Shown: positions 25,501-33,915 of the stretch, in pieces
How the letters are laid out: every line of letters starts with the position of its first letter
Numbering within the stretch: position 1 is the stretch's first letter
DNA from: Clostridiales bacterium
Lineage (GTDB): Bacteria; Bacillota; Clostridia; Christensenellales; QALW01
Direction of reading: 5' to 3'
NCBI GenBank assembly: GCA_015069575.1
Contig: SVIH01000002.1
Coordinates: 1 to 64,000 of the forward strand
DNA: 64,000 nt
Program-made: the position numbers and the translations under genes
The notes under the pieces: model-generated
Database searches by the model: none
Seen by the model: only the letters and a program-made list of their open reading frames with translations
Told to the model about the DNA's origin: nothing

Positions 25501-25856
25501 TTGGCGCAACAATGGAAAATCTTAATAAAATGATAGATGTGGATAAAGTTATCGGCAACGCGGTAGTTGCGCCTAACGGTGCAACAGTGATACCTGTTTC
25601 GCAAGTATCTTTTGGTTTTGTTTCCGGTGGTGGCGAGTATGATTTTGAAAACAGCAAAAAAGAAGATTTTCCGTTTCTTGGGGCATCAGGCGCAGGTATT
25701 TCAGTTAAACCCAACGGTTTTTTAGTGCTTTCAGGTGAAGCAATAAGATTTTTACCGATTCAGAAAAACACAAGTTATGATAAATTAATAGATCTTGTTC
25801 CGCAAGTTTTTGAACAAATAAAAAACATTAAACAGGAAGAAGATACCGGTATTTAA
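25473..25856 (+). CDS. gerW: GerW (YtfJ)-family sporulation protein
   Basis: A 127-residue protein with the family's signature: an N-terminal helix MEKHPIENIIGATMENLNKM, the strand pair NAVVAPNGATVIPVSQVSFG, and a glycine-rich FVSGGGEYDF segment. GerW (YtfJ) is made in the forespore of Bacillus and needed for spore germination; its presence marks the host as a spore-former. It overlaps the DUF2953 gene by 28 bases, with GGGGG-rich ribosome site sequence inside that gene. Confidence 0.88.
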   Translation: MEKHPIENIIGATMENLNKMIDVDKVIGNAVVAPNGATVIPVSQVSFGFVSGGGEYDFENSKKEDFPFLGASGAGISVKPNGFLVLSGEAIRFLPIQKNTSYDKLIDLVPQVFEQIKNIKQEEDTGI

Positions 25857-25872
25857 AATTACATTAAAACGC

Positions 25873-25910
25873 AAAATAGGATAAAGGAATTTATCCTATT
25901 TTTATTTTTA
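25873..25910 (+). terminator. Intrinsic terminator after gerW
   Basis: AAAATAGGATAAA and TTTATCCTATTTT-type arms around a GGAA loop, followed by a T-rich tract (tttatttttaa). The dacF ribosome site begins right after. Confidence 0.8.
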
Positions 25911-25921
25911 AGGTGATTATT

Positions 25922-26989
25922 ATGAAAAAATTTTTAGCAGTTTTGCTGATTTTAATAAGCGTTACTGCATTTAATGTAACGCCAAAATGCGCTTCTTTAA
26001 GTGCGTATACGGTAATAGAACAGACTTCAGGCAGAGTTTTATATTCTTGTAATGGTGATAGTAAAATGCCAATGGCAAGTACCACAAAAGTAATGACGGC
26101 AGTTTTAGTTATTGAAAACCTTGATTTAGAAAAAGAATATACAGTGCCTGACGAAGCTATAGGAATAGAAGGCTCATCAATTTATTTAAAAAAGGGTGAA
26201 GTTCTTACAGGAATGGAACTTTTATATGGGCTTATGATGGCTTCAGGAAACGATGCTGCCCACGCCCTTGCAATATTAACAAGCGGAAGTACAGATGAAT
26301 TTATTTATCAGATGAATATGAAAGCACAGGAGTTGGGTTTAAAGAATACACATTTTGCAGATCCTTGCGGATTAAGAAGTGATGGTCACTATACCACAAG
26401 TAACGATTTGGCATTTCTTTGCGCTTATGCTATGAAAAATCCGCTGTTTTGCCAGGTAGTAGCAACAAAAAATTATCAGATAAGGGGAGTGCAGGGTACA
26501 AGATATCTGTATAACAAAAACCGTATTTTAGGAGAGTTTGAAGGCGGAAACGGTATAAAAACAGGATATACAAGGGCAGCAGGCAGGTGCCTTTGTTCTT
26601 CTGCTAAAAGAGATAATATGCAGATTATTTCAGTTGTGCTTAATGACTATAATTGGTTCAACAATTCCAAAGCATTAATGGAAAAAGCGTTTAACGAATA
26701 TTCTATGGTGCAGATAGCAAAAAAAGATAAAATAGTAACTTCTGTAAATATTAGTGGCTCAAATAATGAAAAGTGTGATATAATAACAGGCGAAGATGTT
26801 TTTTACCCTTTAAAAAAGGGTGAATATATAAGAGCGAAATATGATGTTGTATTAAATAAACAGGCACCTGTAAAAAAAGGCGAAAGTGCGGGCAAGGTGT
26901 ATTTTTATTTGAACGATTCATTGGTTAAGGAAAGTTTTTGTGTTTTTAATAATGATATTCAAAAACATCATTCTTTGTTTGGGGGCTGA
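25922..26989 (+). CDS. D-alanyl-D-alanine carboxypeptidase (DacF/PBP5 type)
   Basis: A 355-residue low-molecular-weight penicillin-binding protein. A signal peptide (KKFLAVLLILISVTAFNVTPKCA) precedes the S11 peptidase domain with all three motifs: ASTTKVM (Ser-xx-Lys, residues about 47-50), MASGNDA (SxN) and GIKTGYT (KTG). A C-terminal beta domain follows. It trims the terminal D-Ala from peptidoglycan pentapeptides outside the cell. ATG 25922 follows AAGGTGAT; the track's GTG 25913 lies in that site. In sporulating Firmicutes such genes often act in spore cortex maturation, and the neighbouring gerW supports this. Confidence 0.9.
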   Translation: MKKFLAVLLILISVTAFNVTPKCASLSAYTVIEQTSGRVLYSCNGDSKMPMASTTKVMTAVLVIENLDLEKEYTVPDEAIGIEGSSIYLKKGEVLTGMELLYGLMMASGNDAAHALAILTSGSTDEFIYQMNMKAQELGLKNTHFADPCGLRSDGHYTTSNDLAFLCAYAMKNPLFCQVVATKNYQIRGVQGTRYLYNKNRILGEFEGGNGIKTGYTRAAGRCLCSSAKRDNMQIISVVLNDYNWFNNSKALMEKAFNEYSMVQIAKKDKIVTSVNISGSNNEKCDIITGEDVFYPLKKGEYIRAKYDVVLNKQAPVKKGESAGKVYFYLNDSLVKESFCVFNNDIQKHHSLFGG

Positions 26990-26994
26990 TTTTT

Positions 26995-27699
26995 ATGAGA
27001 TTACAAAAATATATGGCTGATTGTGCTGTAGCATCACGAAGGGCATCAGAGCAACTTATATTACAGGGCAGGGTGGCAATAAACGGTGTAACCGTAACTG
27101 AACTTGGCACAAAAGTTAACGAAGGCGATAAAGTTACTTTTGATGGAAATGTTATAAAACCCGTTAAAAAACGGGTGTACATAATGCTAAATAAACCCGA
27201 TAAGGTTATGAGCACTGTTTCTGATCCCGAAGGCAGAACTACAGTTTTAGATCTTATTGAAGAAAAAACGCGCCTTTATCCTGTTGGCAGGCTTGATTAT
27301 CATACCGAAGGTCTTATTCTGCTTGTAAATGATGGCGATGTTGCGTATCATTTAACTCACCCTAAATTTGAAATAGAAAAAGAATACCTTGTAACCATTC
27401 AGGGTGAAATTTCAAGGGAAGAAGTTTTAAAACTTCAGTCAGGCGTTATAATTGACGGCCAAAAAACCGCACCAAGCAAGGTGCGTGTAACGGAGGTTAC
27501 TGACCATACTACAAGCCTTTCCGTTATTATTCATGAAGGCAGAAACAGGCAGGTTAGAAAAATGTTTGAAGCCATTAATAAAAAGGTAATTCACCTTACT
27601 CGTTTCCGCCATGGCGAACTTGTGCTTACAGGTTTAAAACCGGGGCAATGGCGATATCTTAATGATGAAGAAATAACTTATCTTGAAAATTTAAAATAA
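26995..27699 (+). CDS. rRNA pseudouridine synthase (RluB/RsuA family)
   Basis: A 234-residue enzyme with an N-terminal S4 RNA-binding domain (MRLQKYMADCAVASRRASEQ) and a catalytic domain carrying GRLDYHTEGLILL, whose Asp is the universal catalytic residue. LNKPDKVMST and IHEGRNRQVRKMFEA are the other family motifs. It converts a uridine in large (RluB) or small (RsuA) subunit rRNA to pseudouridine; length and sequence favour the RluB side. It follows dacF by 5 bases. Confidence 0.92.
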   Translation: MRLQKYMADCAVASRRASEQLILQGRVAINGVTVTELGTKVNEGDKVTFDGNVIKPVKKRVYIMLNKPDKVMSTVSDPEGRTTVLDLIEEKTRLYPVGRLDYHTEGLILLVNDGDVAYHLTHPKFEIEKEYLVTIQGEISREEVLKLQSGVIIDGQKTAPSKVRVTEVTDHTTSLSVIIHEGRNRQVRKMFEAINKKVIHLTRFRHGELVLTGLKPGQWRYLNDEEITYLENLK

Positions 27700-27733
27700 T
27701 TAAATAAAAAGCAAGATTATAACCAAAAACTGC

Positions 27734-27763
27734 TTGCCAAAAATATATACTTTGTGATATTAT
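27734..27763 (+). promoter_or_regulatory. Putative promoter of the oxaloacetate decarboxylase operon
   Basis: TTGCCA, 18-base spacer, TATTAT, upstream of the structured leader. The spacing is slightly long, so confidence is moderate. Confidence 0.5.
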
Positions 27764-27807
27764 ATACTACGATAACTTTGAACATTTGTTGCGTATATTT
27801 TGGTGTA

Positions 27808-27875
27808 ATGCAAGCCGAAACACGCACTGCGAAAGGGCCGAAATGGGCGTTTTAAAAGAACATACAAACTTGCAT
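27808..27875 (+). ncRNA. Structured leader RNA; candidate riboswitch (Na+-I type possible)
   Basis: A closing stem ATGCAAG (27808-27814) / CTTGCAT (27869-27875) encloses a 54-base core with two GCCGAAA boxes, a GCGAAAGG segment and an ACGC/GCGT pairing. Two terminator-like hairpins follow before the operon, giving an aptamer-plus-expression-platform layout. The downstream genes encode a sodium pump, so a sodium riboswitch (Na+-I, DUF1646 motif) is a reasonable guess, but I cannot confirm the consensus from memory. Confidence 0.5.
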
Positions 27876-27885
27876 ACAATTAAAA

Positions 27886-27910
27886 AAATAAAGGTTCAAC
27901 GCCTTTATTT
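27886..27910 (+). terminator. Possible attenuator hairpin 1 in the oad leader
   Basis: AAATAAAGG and CCTTTATTT form a 9-bp stem around ttcaacg, followed by a loose T-rich tract (aatatatttttc) with no clean T-run. Confidence 0.5.
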
Positions 27911-27931
27911 AATATATTTTTCTAAAAAATA

Positions 27932-27983
27932 CACAGCGTAAGTAATTTCTTTTGTAAGATTATACTTGGGCTGTGCTTTTTTA
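27932..27983 (+). terminator. Attenuator/terminator hairpin 2 in the oad leader
   Basis: CACAGC (27932-27937) and GCTGTG (27970-27975) close a long arm that also contains AAGTAAT/ATTATACTT-type pairing, then ctttttttatta. An AAGTGCTTTGCACTT mini-hairpin lies at about 27996-28010, before the ribosome site. The 27700-28037 gap holds no other gene. Confidence 0.6.
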
Positions 27984-28037
27984 TTATTCTAATTAAAGTG
28001 CTTTGCACTTATTTCTAGAGAGGTGAATTTTTTAAAA

Positions 28038-28367
28038 ATGAATTTAGCATTTCAATTAGACTTTGCTTCTATCACGGATTCATTAAAGGTAACTGCAATT
28101 GGTATTTTAGTAGTTTTTGCAATTCTTGCCATTATCATCGTGCTTATTGAGGCGCTTCACACAGTTTTAAAGGATAAAAAGGAAGAAGCCCCTGCGCCCG
28201 CTGTAGAAAAAAAGGTAGAAAAGCGAATTTCAGCAGGTGTTATGGCAGATGTTCCTGATGCAGATAATGCACAGAACGATCCTGAATTTATTGCTGCCGT
28301 ATCAAGTGCAATTACTTGTGTAACAGGTAATGCAAATTTTAAAATCAAATCAATTAAAAAAGGTTAA
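28038..28367 (+). CDS. Na+-pump decarboxylase gamma subunit (OadG family)
   Basis: About 109 residues. One membrane helix near the N-terminus (VTAIGILVVFAILAIIIVLIE, residues about 18-38) is followed by a charged, Ala/Pro-rich cytoplasmic tail (KDKKEEAPAPAVEKK), the layout of OadG/sodium-pump gamma subunits that anchor the complex. It is the first gene of an operon with biotin carrier, beta and alpha subunits. Start choice is uncertain: ATG 28038 is 13 bases from GAGAGGTG; the track's GTG at 28023 would lie inside that site. Confidence 0.82.
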   Translation: MNLAFQLDFASITDSLKVTAIGILVVFAILAIIIVLIEALHTVLKDKKEEAPAPAVEKKVEKRISAGVMADVPDADNAQNDPEFIAAVSSAITCVTGNANFKIKSIKKG

Positions 28368-28387
28368 GTTTAAGGAGAAAATAAAAA

Positions 28388-28738
28388 ATGCGTAAATTTA
28401 ATGTAAATGTAAACGGAAAAATATATGTTGTAGAAATTGAAGAAACAGGCGCCAAAGCACCTGTAAAAGAAGATCCCAAGGCAGAAGCACCAAAGGCTGA
28501 AGCACCTGCACCTCAGGTTACAGGCGGCGCAGTAAATGTTGAATCTCCTATGCCCGGAACTATTTTAGATGTTAAGGTTCAGGTTGGAACAACCGTTAAA
28601 GCAGGCGATCTTCTTTGTATTCTTGAAGCAATGAAGATGGAAAACGAAATTCTTGCACCGCAAGATGGCACAGTTAAATCAGTTGTTACAAAGGGTTCAA
28701 CAGTAAACACAGGCGATATTCTTGTTGGTCTTGAATAA
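28388..28738 (+). CDS. Biotin carboxyl carrier protein of the decarboxylase pump
   Basis: A 116-residue biotin acceptor protein. The C-terminal half is a biotinyl domain with the ILEAMKMENEILAP motif (the lysine in AMKM is biotinylated). The N-terminal part includes an Ala/Pro/Lys linker (EDPKAEAPKAEAPAPQ), flexible as in carrier subunits. It carries CO2 from the alpha subunit to the membrane beta subunit. Because the alpha protein lacks a biotin domain, this separate carrier is needed. An AAGGAG site precedes the ATG. Confidence 0.95.
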   Translation: MRKFNVNVNGKIYVVEIEETGAKAPVKEDPKAEAPKAEAPAPQVTGGAVNVESPMPGTILDVKVQVGTTVKAGDLLCILEAMKMENEILAPQDGTVKSVVTKGSTVNTGDILVGLE

Positions 28739-28756
28739 TTGCAGGGGGGTAATAAA

Positions 28757-30010
28757 ATGAACCTTGTAGCATTACAAACAGAACCTACTGTTGATATTCT
28801 TGAAACCATAAGAACCTTATGGCAATCAAGCGGTATCTACAATATTTATGCAAACTTTTTGGGCACAGGCTGGCAAACGCTTGTAATGATTATTATTGCT
28901 TGCGCGCTTTTATACCTTGCTATCGGCAAAAAGTTTGAGCCCTTACTTTTAGTACCAATTGCAACAGGTATGCTTTTATCAAACATTGGTGGCGGTCAGA
29001 TATTTAATTCCGCTTGCTTTGCTGATGGCCATGTTCATTGGGAAGCCTTTAACGGTATCGGCATGGCTTTGGAAGACGGCACAATCGTTAAAGCAGGTCT
29101 TTTTGACTATTTGTACTTAGGCGTTAAGTTAGGTATCTATCCTTGCCTTATCTTTATGGGCGTTGGCGCTATGACTGATTTCTCACCTTTAATTGCTAAC
29201 CCTAAAAGCCTTTTTTTAGGCGCAGCAGCACAGCTTGGTATCTTCGTGACCTTTATTCTTGCAAGAATATTTGGATTTACAGGTAATGAAGCAGCAAGTA
29301 TCGGTATTATCGGTGGCGCTGATGGTCCTACTGCAATTTTAGTAACAAGCCAACTTGCACCGCATCTTCTTGCGGCTATCGCAGTTGCAGCATATTCATA
29401 TATGGCGCTTGTTCCAATTATTCAGCCGCCTATTATGAAGGCGCTTACAACAAAGAAGGAAAGGGAAATCGTTATGGAACAGCTTCGTCCTGTTTCCAAG
29501 CGCGAACTTGTTATTTTCCCAATTGCAACAGCAGTAGCAATTATTGCTATTCTTCCTGATACTGCACCGCTTATCGGCTCTTTGATGTTCGGCAACCTTT
29601 TAAGAGTGTGCGGTGTAACGGAGCGTTTAAGCAAAACTGTTCAGAATGAACTTTGCAATATCGTAACTATTTTCCTTGGTACAACTGTTGGTGCAACCGC
29701 AGTTGGTGAAACTTTCTTAAGTTTGCAGACTGTTTTAATTATCTTAATGGGTCTTTTTGCATTCTGTATAGGAACTGCAGGCGGCGTGCTTTTAGGCAAA
29801 CTTATGTGTGTCCTTACAGGTGGAAAAATCAATCCCCTTATTGGTTCAGCAGGTGTTTCTGCAGTACCTATGGCTGCACGCGTTTCACAGGTTGAAGGCC
29901 AGAAGGCTAACCCCAAGAATTTCCTTTTGATGCACGCAATGGGTCCCAATGTAGCAGGCGTTATTGGTTCAGCAGTTGCAGCAGGCGTGCTTCTTGCTAT
30001 TTATGGTTAA
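28757..30010 (+). CDS. oadB: Na+-translocating decarboxylase beta subunit (OadB)
   Basis: A 417-residue polytopic membrane protein that decarboxylates carboxybiotin and exports Na+. Family hallmarks are IGGADGPTAILVTSQLAPHL, with the conserved Asp of the GADGP motif, and PLIGSAGVSAVPMAARV, along with about nine hydrophobic segments. ATG 28757 follows GGGGGG; the track's 28739 start lies upstream. Its operon partners are the gamma, biotin carrier and alpha subunits, so it conserves decarboxylation energy as a sodium gradient. Confidence 0.95.
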   Translation: MNLVALQTEPTVDILETIRTLWQSSGIYNIYANFLGTGWQTLVMIIIACALLYLAIGKKFEPLLLVPIATGMLLSNIGGGQIFNSACFADGHVHWEAFNGIGMALEDGTIVKAGLFDYLYLGVKLGIYPCLIFMGVGAMTDFSPLIANPKSLFLGAAAQLGIFVTFILARIFGFTGNEAASIGIIGGADGPTAILVTSQLAPHLLAAIAVAAYSYMALVPIIQPPIMKALTTKKEREIVMEQLRPVSKRELVIFPIATAVAIIAILPDTAPLIGSLMFGNLLRVCGVTERLSKTVQNELCNIVTIFLGTTVGATAVGETFLSLQTVLIILMGLFAFCIGTAGGVLLGKLMCVLTGGKINPLIGSAGVSAVPMAARVSQVEGQKANPKNFLLMHAMGPNVAGVIGSAVAAGVLLAIYG

Positions 30011-30025
30011 CGGAGGAAAAATTTT

Positions 30026-31420
30026 ATGGCAAAAGTTTTAATTACAGATACAATTTTAAGGGATGCCCATCAATCACAAGCGGCAACCCGTATGCGCATT
30101 GAAGAAATGCTTCCCGCTTGCGAAGTTTTAGATAGCATCGGCTACCATTCGTTAGAAGCCTGGGGCGGTGCAACATTTGATTCCTGTCTTCGCTTTTTAA
30201 ACGAAGATCCATGGGATAGATTACGCAAGTTAAAAAAGGCACTTCCCAACACAAAATTACAGATGCTTCTTCGCGGTCAGAACATTTTAGGCTATCGCCA
30301 CTATGCTGATGACGTTGTTGATAAATTCGTTCAGAAAAGTATTGAAAACGGTATTGAAATTATCCGTATCTTTGATGCTTTAAACGATTTAAGAAATATG
30401 GAACAGGCTGCAAAAAGCACAAAGAAATATGGCGGTATTGCTGAACTTGCTATGAGCTATACCACAAGCCCTGTTCACGATATCAATTACTTTGTAAATT
30501 TAGCAAAAGAAATGGAACAGTTAGGTGCTGATATTATCTGTATTAAAGATATGGCAAACCTTCTTCTTCCTTATGATGCATATGAACTTGTTTCAAAATT
30601 AAAAGAAGCAGTTAAATGCCCAATTCACCTTCATACACATAATACTTCAGGCACAGGCGATATGACTATTTTAAAGGCTATTGAAGCAGGTGCAGATATT
30701 GTTGATACTGCACTTTCACCCCTTGCAAACGGAACAAGCCAGCCTACAACTGAATCCTTGGTTGCAACACTTAAGGGTACTGAATTTGATACAGGTTTAG
30801 AACTTGATAAACTTGTTGAAGCAAGTAATTACTTTAAAAAGGTTGCACAGCGCTTAACAAACGATAAGATTCTTGACCCCAAGGTTTTAGCTGTTAATAT
30901 CAACACTCTTTTATATCAGGTTCCCGGCGGAATGTTCTCAAACCTTCTTTCACAGCTTAAAGAAGCAGGTAAAGAAGATAAACTTTATGATTGCTTGGCA
31001 GAAGTTCCTAACGTTCGTAAGGACTTTGGTTATCCGCCACTTGTTACACCCACAAGTCAGATTGTTGGTACACAGGCTGTATTAAACATCTTAACAGGTG
31101 AAAGATACAAGATGGTTACCAAGGAATCAAAAGGTCTTTTAAGGGGCGAATACGGTCAGCTTCCTGCTGAAGTTAACGAAGAAGTTCGCAAAAAATGTAT
31201 TGGCGATGCTGAAATTATTACAGGCAGACCAGCCGATCAATTAAAGCCTGAATATGAATCATTAAAGGCTGAAATTACTGAATATCTTGAACAGGAAGAA
31301 GATGTGCTTTCTTACGCCTTGTTCCCACAAGTTGCTATGAACTTTTTTAAGGCAAGAAAAGAAGCCAAAGAAGGCAAAAAGGACCTTGATATTCAGGTTA
31401 GCGTAAGCGAAATTTTATAA
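30026..31420 (+). CDS. oadA: Oxaloacetate decarboxylase alpha (carboxyltransferase) subunit
   Basis: A 464-residue carboxyltransferase. The N-terminal HMGL-like barrel begins ITDTILRDAHQSQAATRMR, the segment carrying metal and substrate ligands. HLHTHNTSGTGDM holds the metal-binding histidines, and a conserved PLANGTSQPTTES segment comes later. The C-terminal part is the PYC_OADA conserved domain (VPGGMFSNL, PTSQIVGTQAV). No biotin domain is attached. It transfers CO2 from oxaloacetate to the carrier protein at 28388, giving pyruvate. CGGAGG precedes the ATG. Confidence 0.95.
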   Translation: MAKVLITDTILRDAHQSQAATRMRIEEMLPACEVLDSIGYHSLEAWGGATFDSCLRFLNEDPWDRLRKLKKALPNTKLQMLLRGQNILGYRHYADDVVDKFVQKSIENGIEIIRIFDALNDLRNMEQAAKSTKKYGGIAELAMSYTTSPVHDINYFVNLAKEMEQLGADIICIKDMANLLLPYDAYELVSKLKEAVKCPIHLHTHNTSGTGDMTILKAIEAGADIVDTALSPLANGTSQPTTESLVATLKGTEFDTGLELDKLVEASNYFKKVAQRLTNDKILDPKVLAVNINTLLYQVPGGMFSNLLSQLKEAGKEDKLYDCLAEVPNVRKDFGYPPLVTPTSQIVGTQAVLNILTGERYKMVTKESKGLLRGEYGQLPAEVNEEVRKKCIGDAEIITGRPADQLKPEYESLKAEITEYLEQEEDVLSYALFPQVAMNFFKARKEAKEGKKDLDIQVSVSEIL

Positions 31421-31445
31421 ACCTAATTTTTAAAAGGGATAAAAG

Positions 31446-32663
31446 ATGAAAATATATGTTGTAGGCGGCGGACCGGCAGGCGTTCTTGCGGCGGCGCAAG
31501 CGTCATATAACGGGCACGATGTAACTTTAATTGAAAAAAACGAAAAACTTTTCAAAAAACTGTTTATAACAGGCAAAGGAAGATGTAATGTTACAAATGC
31601 CTGTGATATTGAAGATTTTTTTGAGAATATCTCAAGAAACTCAAGTTTCTGTTATTCTGCAATATATACTTTTACCCCCGAAAATGTAATGGATTTAATC
31701 GCAAATAACGGAACGCCCTTAAAAACCGAAAGGGGACAAAGGGTGTTTCCCGTAAGCGATAAATCAAGCGATATTATTAAAGCCTTTGAAAAGTATTTAA
31801 AAAATTCAGGGGCAAAGATATTACTAAACACTAAGTTTGAAGATGTCATTGTAAATGAAAATAAGGTTGCAGGCATAAAATATAATGGCAGGGTATATCC
31901 TTGCGACAAAGTTATATTAGCATTAGGTGGCGCATCGTATGTTTCCACGGGTTCAGATGGCTTATGGAAAAATAAAATCGAAAATTTAGGGCATAAAGTT
32001 GAAGATTTTATTCCTTCGCTTATCCCTTTTACCACAAGCAAACAATGGGTTAAGGATTTACAGGGGCTGTCCCTTAAAAATGTAACCCTTAAAGCTGAAT
32101 ATAACGGAAGGCTTTTATATCAGGAATTAGGTGAAATGCTTTTTACCCACTTTGGTATATCAGGTCCTTTAGTGCTTACTTTAAGTTCAAAACTTAAACA
32201 GTACGATTTTTCAAAATTAAAAATTACCGTTGACCTTAAACCTGGTCTTACTTTTGATCAACTTGACCAACGCATTTTGCGTGATTTTAAAGAAGCAGGC
32301 AATAAAACCCTTAAAAATGCTATGGTGAAACTGCTTCCGTCACGGCTTATTTCTGCTGTATTATTAAACAGTCAGGTTGATGAAAATAAATGCATCAATC
32401 AGTTAAAACAGGAAGAACGCCAAAAAATAGTTAAAACCTTAAAAGGCTTAAATATTTCAGTTGACGGTTTACGCCCAATAAATGAAGCAATTATTACCCG
32501 CGGCGGTGTTAATGTAAAAGAAATAAATCCTTCCACGATGGAAAGTAAAATTATAAATAACCTGTTTTTTGCAGGTGAAATGATAGATATTGATGCTGTA
32601 ACAGGCGGATTTAATATTCAGCTTGCCTTATCCACAGGATATCTGGCAGGTATGAACATATAG
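31446..32663 (+). CDS. HI0933/BaiN-family flavoprotein (FAD-dependent oxidoreductase)
   Basis: A 405-residue FAD-binding protein. It starts with a dinucleotide-binding fold (YVVGGGPAGVLAA, residues about 4-16). GKGRCNVTNA is the signature of the HI0933/BaiN/aminoacetone oxidase family. The C-terminal FFAGEMIDIDAVTGGFNIQL closes the FAD site. Family members include bile-acid reductases and rRNA or tRNA-linked flavoproteins, so substrate cannot be read from sequence. It lies between oadA and cmk without a terminator. Confidence 0.88.
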   Translation: MKIYVVGGGPAGVLAAAQASYNGHDVTLIEKNEKLFKKLFITGKGRCNVTNACDIEDFFENISRNSSFCYSAIYTFTPENVMDLIANNGTPLKTERGQRVFPVSDKSSDIIKAFEKYLKNSGAKILLNTKFEDVIVNENKVAGIKYNGRVYPCDKVILALGGASYVSTGSDGLWKNKIENLGHKVEDFIPSLIPFTTSKQWVKDLQGLSLKNVTLKAEYNGRLLYQELGEMLFTHFGISGPLVLTLSSKLKQYDFSKLKITVDLKPGLTFDQLDQRILRDFKEAGNKTLKNAMVKLLPSRLISAVLLNSQVDENKCINQLKQEERQKIVKTLKGLNISVDGLRPINEAIITRGGVNVKEINPSTMESKIINNLFFAGEMIDIDAVTGGFNIQLALSTGYLAGMNI

Positions 32664-32673
32664 GAGAGATTAT

Positions 32674-33330
32674 ATGAAGATAGCACTTGATGGTCCTGCA
32701 GGTGCAGGCAAAAGTACAGTTGCAAAGGCATTAGCCAAAAAACTTGATATAATGTATCTTGATACAGGTGCAATGTATCGCGCAGTTGCGCTATATATGC
32801 TTGACAACGGTATAACCGTTGACCAAAAAGATAAGGTTGAAGAAGCCCTTAAACACATTGATCTTGTAGTTAAATATGAAGATGGTATGCAAAAAATGTA
32901 CCTTGCAGGTAAAGATGTTTCATTAAGAATCCGTGAAAATGCAGTTTCAAAAGCCGCATCAGATTTTTCTGCATTACAACCTGTTAGAGTATTTTTAGTA
33001 AAAATGCAACAGGAAACTGCACAGAAAAACGATTGTATATTAGATGGCAGGGATATTGGCACATTTGTGCTTCCCGATGCTGATTTTAAGTTTTTCCTTA
33101 CTGCTGATTCTTCAGAAAGAGCAAAAAGGCGCGCAAAAGAATTGGCTGAAAAAGGTCAGATAGTTGACGTTTTACAAATTCAAAAAGAAATTGAACAAAG
33201 GGATTATAATGATTCCCACAGGGAATTTGCGCCCCTTAAACAAGCAGAAGATGCAGTTTTGGTTGATAGCACTTTTATGACAGTTGATGAAGTTATTACT
33301 TTTGTTTCAAATGTTATTGAGGGCAAATAA
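32674..33330 (+). CDS. cmk: Cytidylate kinase
   Basis: A 218-residue CMP/dCMP kinase. The N-terminal P-loop is DGPAGAGKSTVAKALA, YLDTGAMYRA is the CMP-binding segment, and DGRDIGTFVLPDADFKFFLTA belongs to the catalytic core. The C-terminal lid region includes RDYNDSHREFAPL. It phosphorylates CMP to CDP with ATP. In Clostridia cmk is followed by plsC and the ispH-rpsA fusion, and the same order is seen here. AGGAG precedes the ATG. Confidence 0.96.
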   Translation: MKIALDGPAGAGKSTVAKALAKKLDIMYLDTGAMYRAVALYMLDNGITVDQKDKVEEALKHIDLVVKYEDGMQKMYLAGKDVSLRIRENAVSKAASDFSALQPVRVFLVKMQQETAQKNDCILDGRDIGTFVLPDADFKFFLTADSSERAKRRAKELAEKGQIVDVLQIQKEIEQRDYNDSHREFAPLKQAEDAVLVDSTFMTVDEVITFVSNVIEGK

Positions 33331-33915
33331 ATGTTAAGGCATTTGGCGTATTTTATCGTTACGATTTTAAGGATGTTTATTCCTTGCAAAGTGTATGGTA
33401 AGGAGAATATTAAAGATAATAAAACACTTTATATCTGCAATCATCAAAGTATCTGCGATATTGTTGTTTTGCTTGCGCATCTGCCACTTAATACATTTTT
33501 TATGGCAAAAAAAGAAGTTTTTAAAATAAAACTTGTTGGCTGGGTGTTAAAAAAAGTAGGGGCATTTCCTGTTGACAGGCAAAGTGTTGATCTTAAAAGC
33601 ATTAAGTTTGCCTGTTCAAAATTAAACGAAAACAACAATCTGATGATATTCCCACAGGGAACAAGAAAAGATTCACCCCGGATTCAATTAGAAGATATGC
33701 ACGCAGGGGTTGGTATGATAGCCTTAAAAACAGGCGCAACCGTTGTGCCAATGATGTTTAAAGAAAAACCTCAGTTTTTCAAAAAGAATGTCTTAATTAT
33801 AGGCAAGCCTATGGATTTAAGCGAATTTCAGGATAAAAAATCTAACTCAGAAACATTAAGTGAGTTTACTAAAAAAGCAACGGTTCAGATGAATGCTTTA
33901 TTAGGTGAAATATAA
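33331..33915 (+). CDS. plsC: 1-acyl-sn-glycerol-3-phosphate acyltransferase
   Basis: A 194-residue PlsC-type acyltransferase making phosphatidic acid. The NHQSICDIV catalytic box corresponds to the His-x4-Asp motif; MIFPQGTRKDSP is the glycerol-3-phosphate-binding block; VVPMMFK is typical of the C-terminal part. A hydrophobic N-terminus (AYFIVTILRMFI) probably associates with the membrane. It starts immediately at the cmk stop and overlaps ispH-rpsA by one base (TAATG), suggesting coupled translation. Confidence 0.93.
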   Translation: MLRHLAYFIVTILRMFIPCKVYGKENIKDNKTLYICNHQSICDIVVLLAHLPLNTFFMAKKEVFKIKLVGWVLKKVGAFPVDRQSVDLKSIKFACSKLNENNNLMIFPQGTRKDSPRIQLEDMHAGVGMIALKTGATVVPMMFKEKPQFFKKNVLIIGKPMDLSEFQDKKSNSETLSEFTKKATVQMNALLGEI

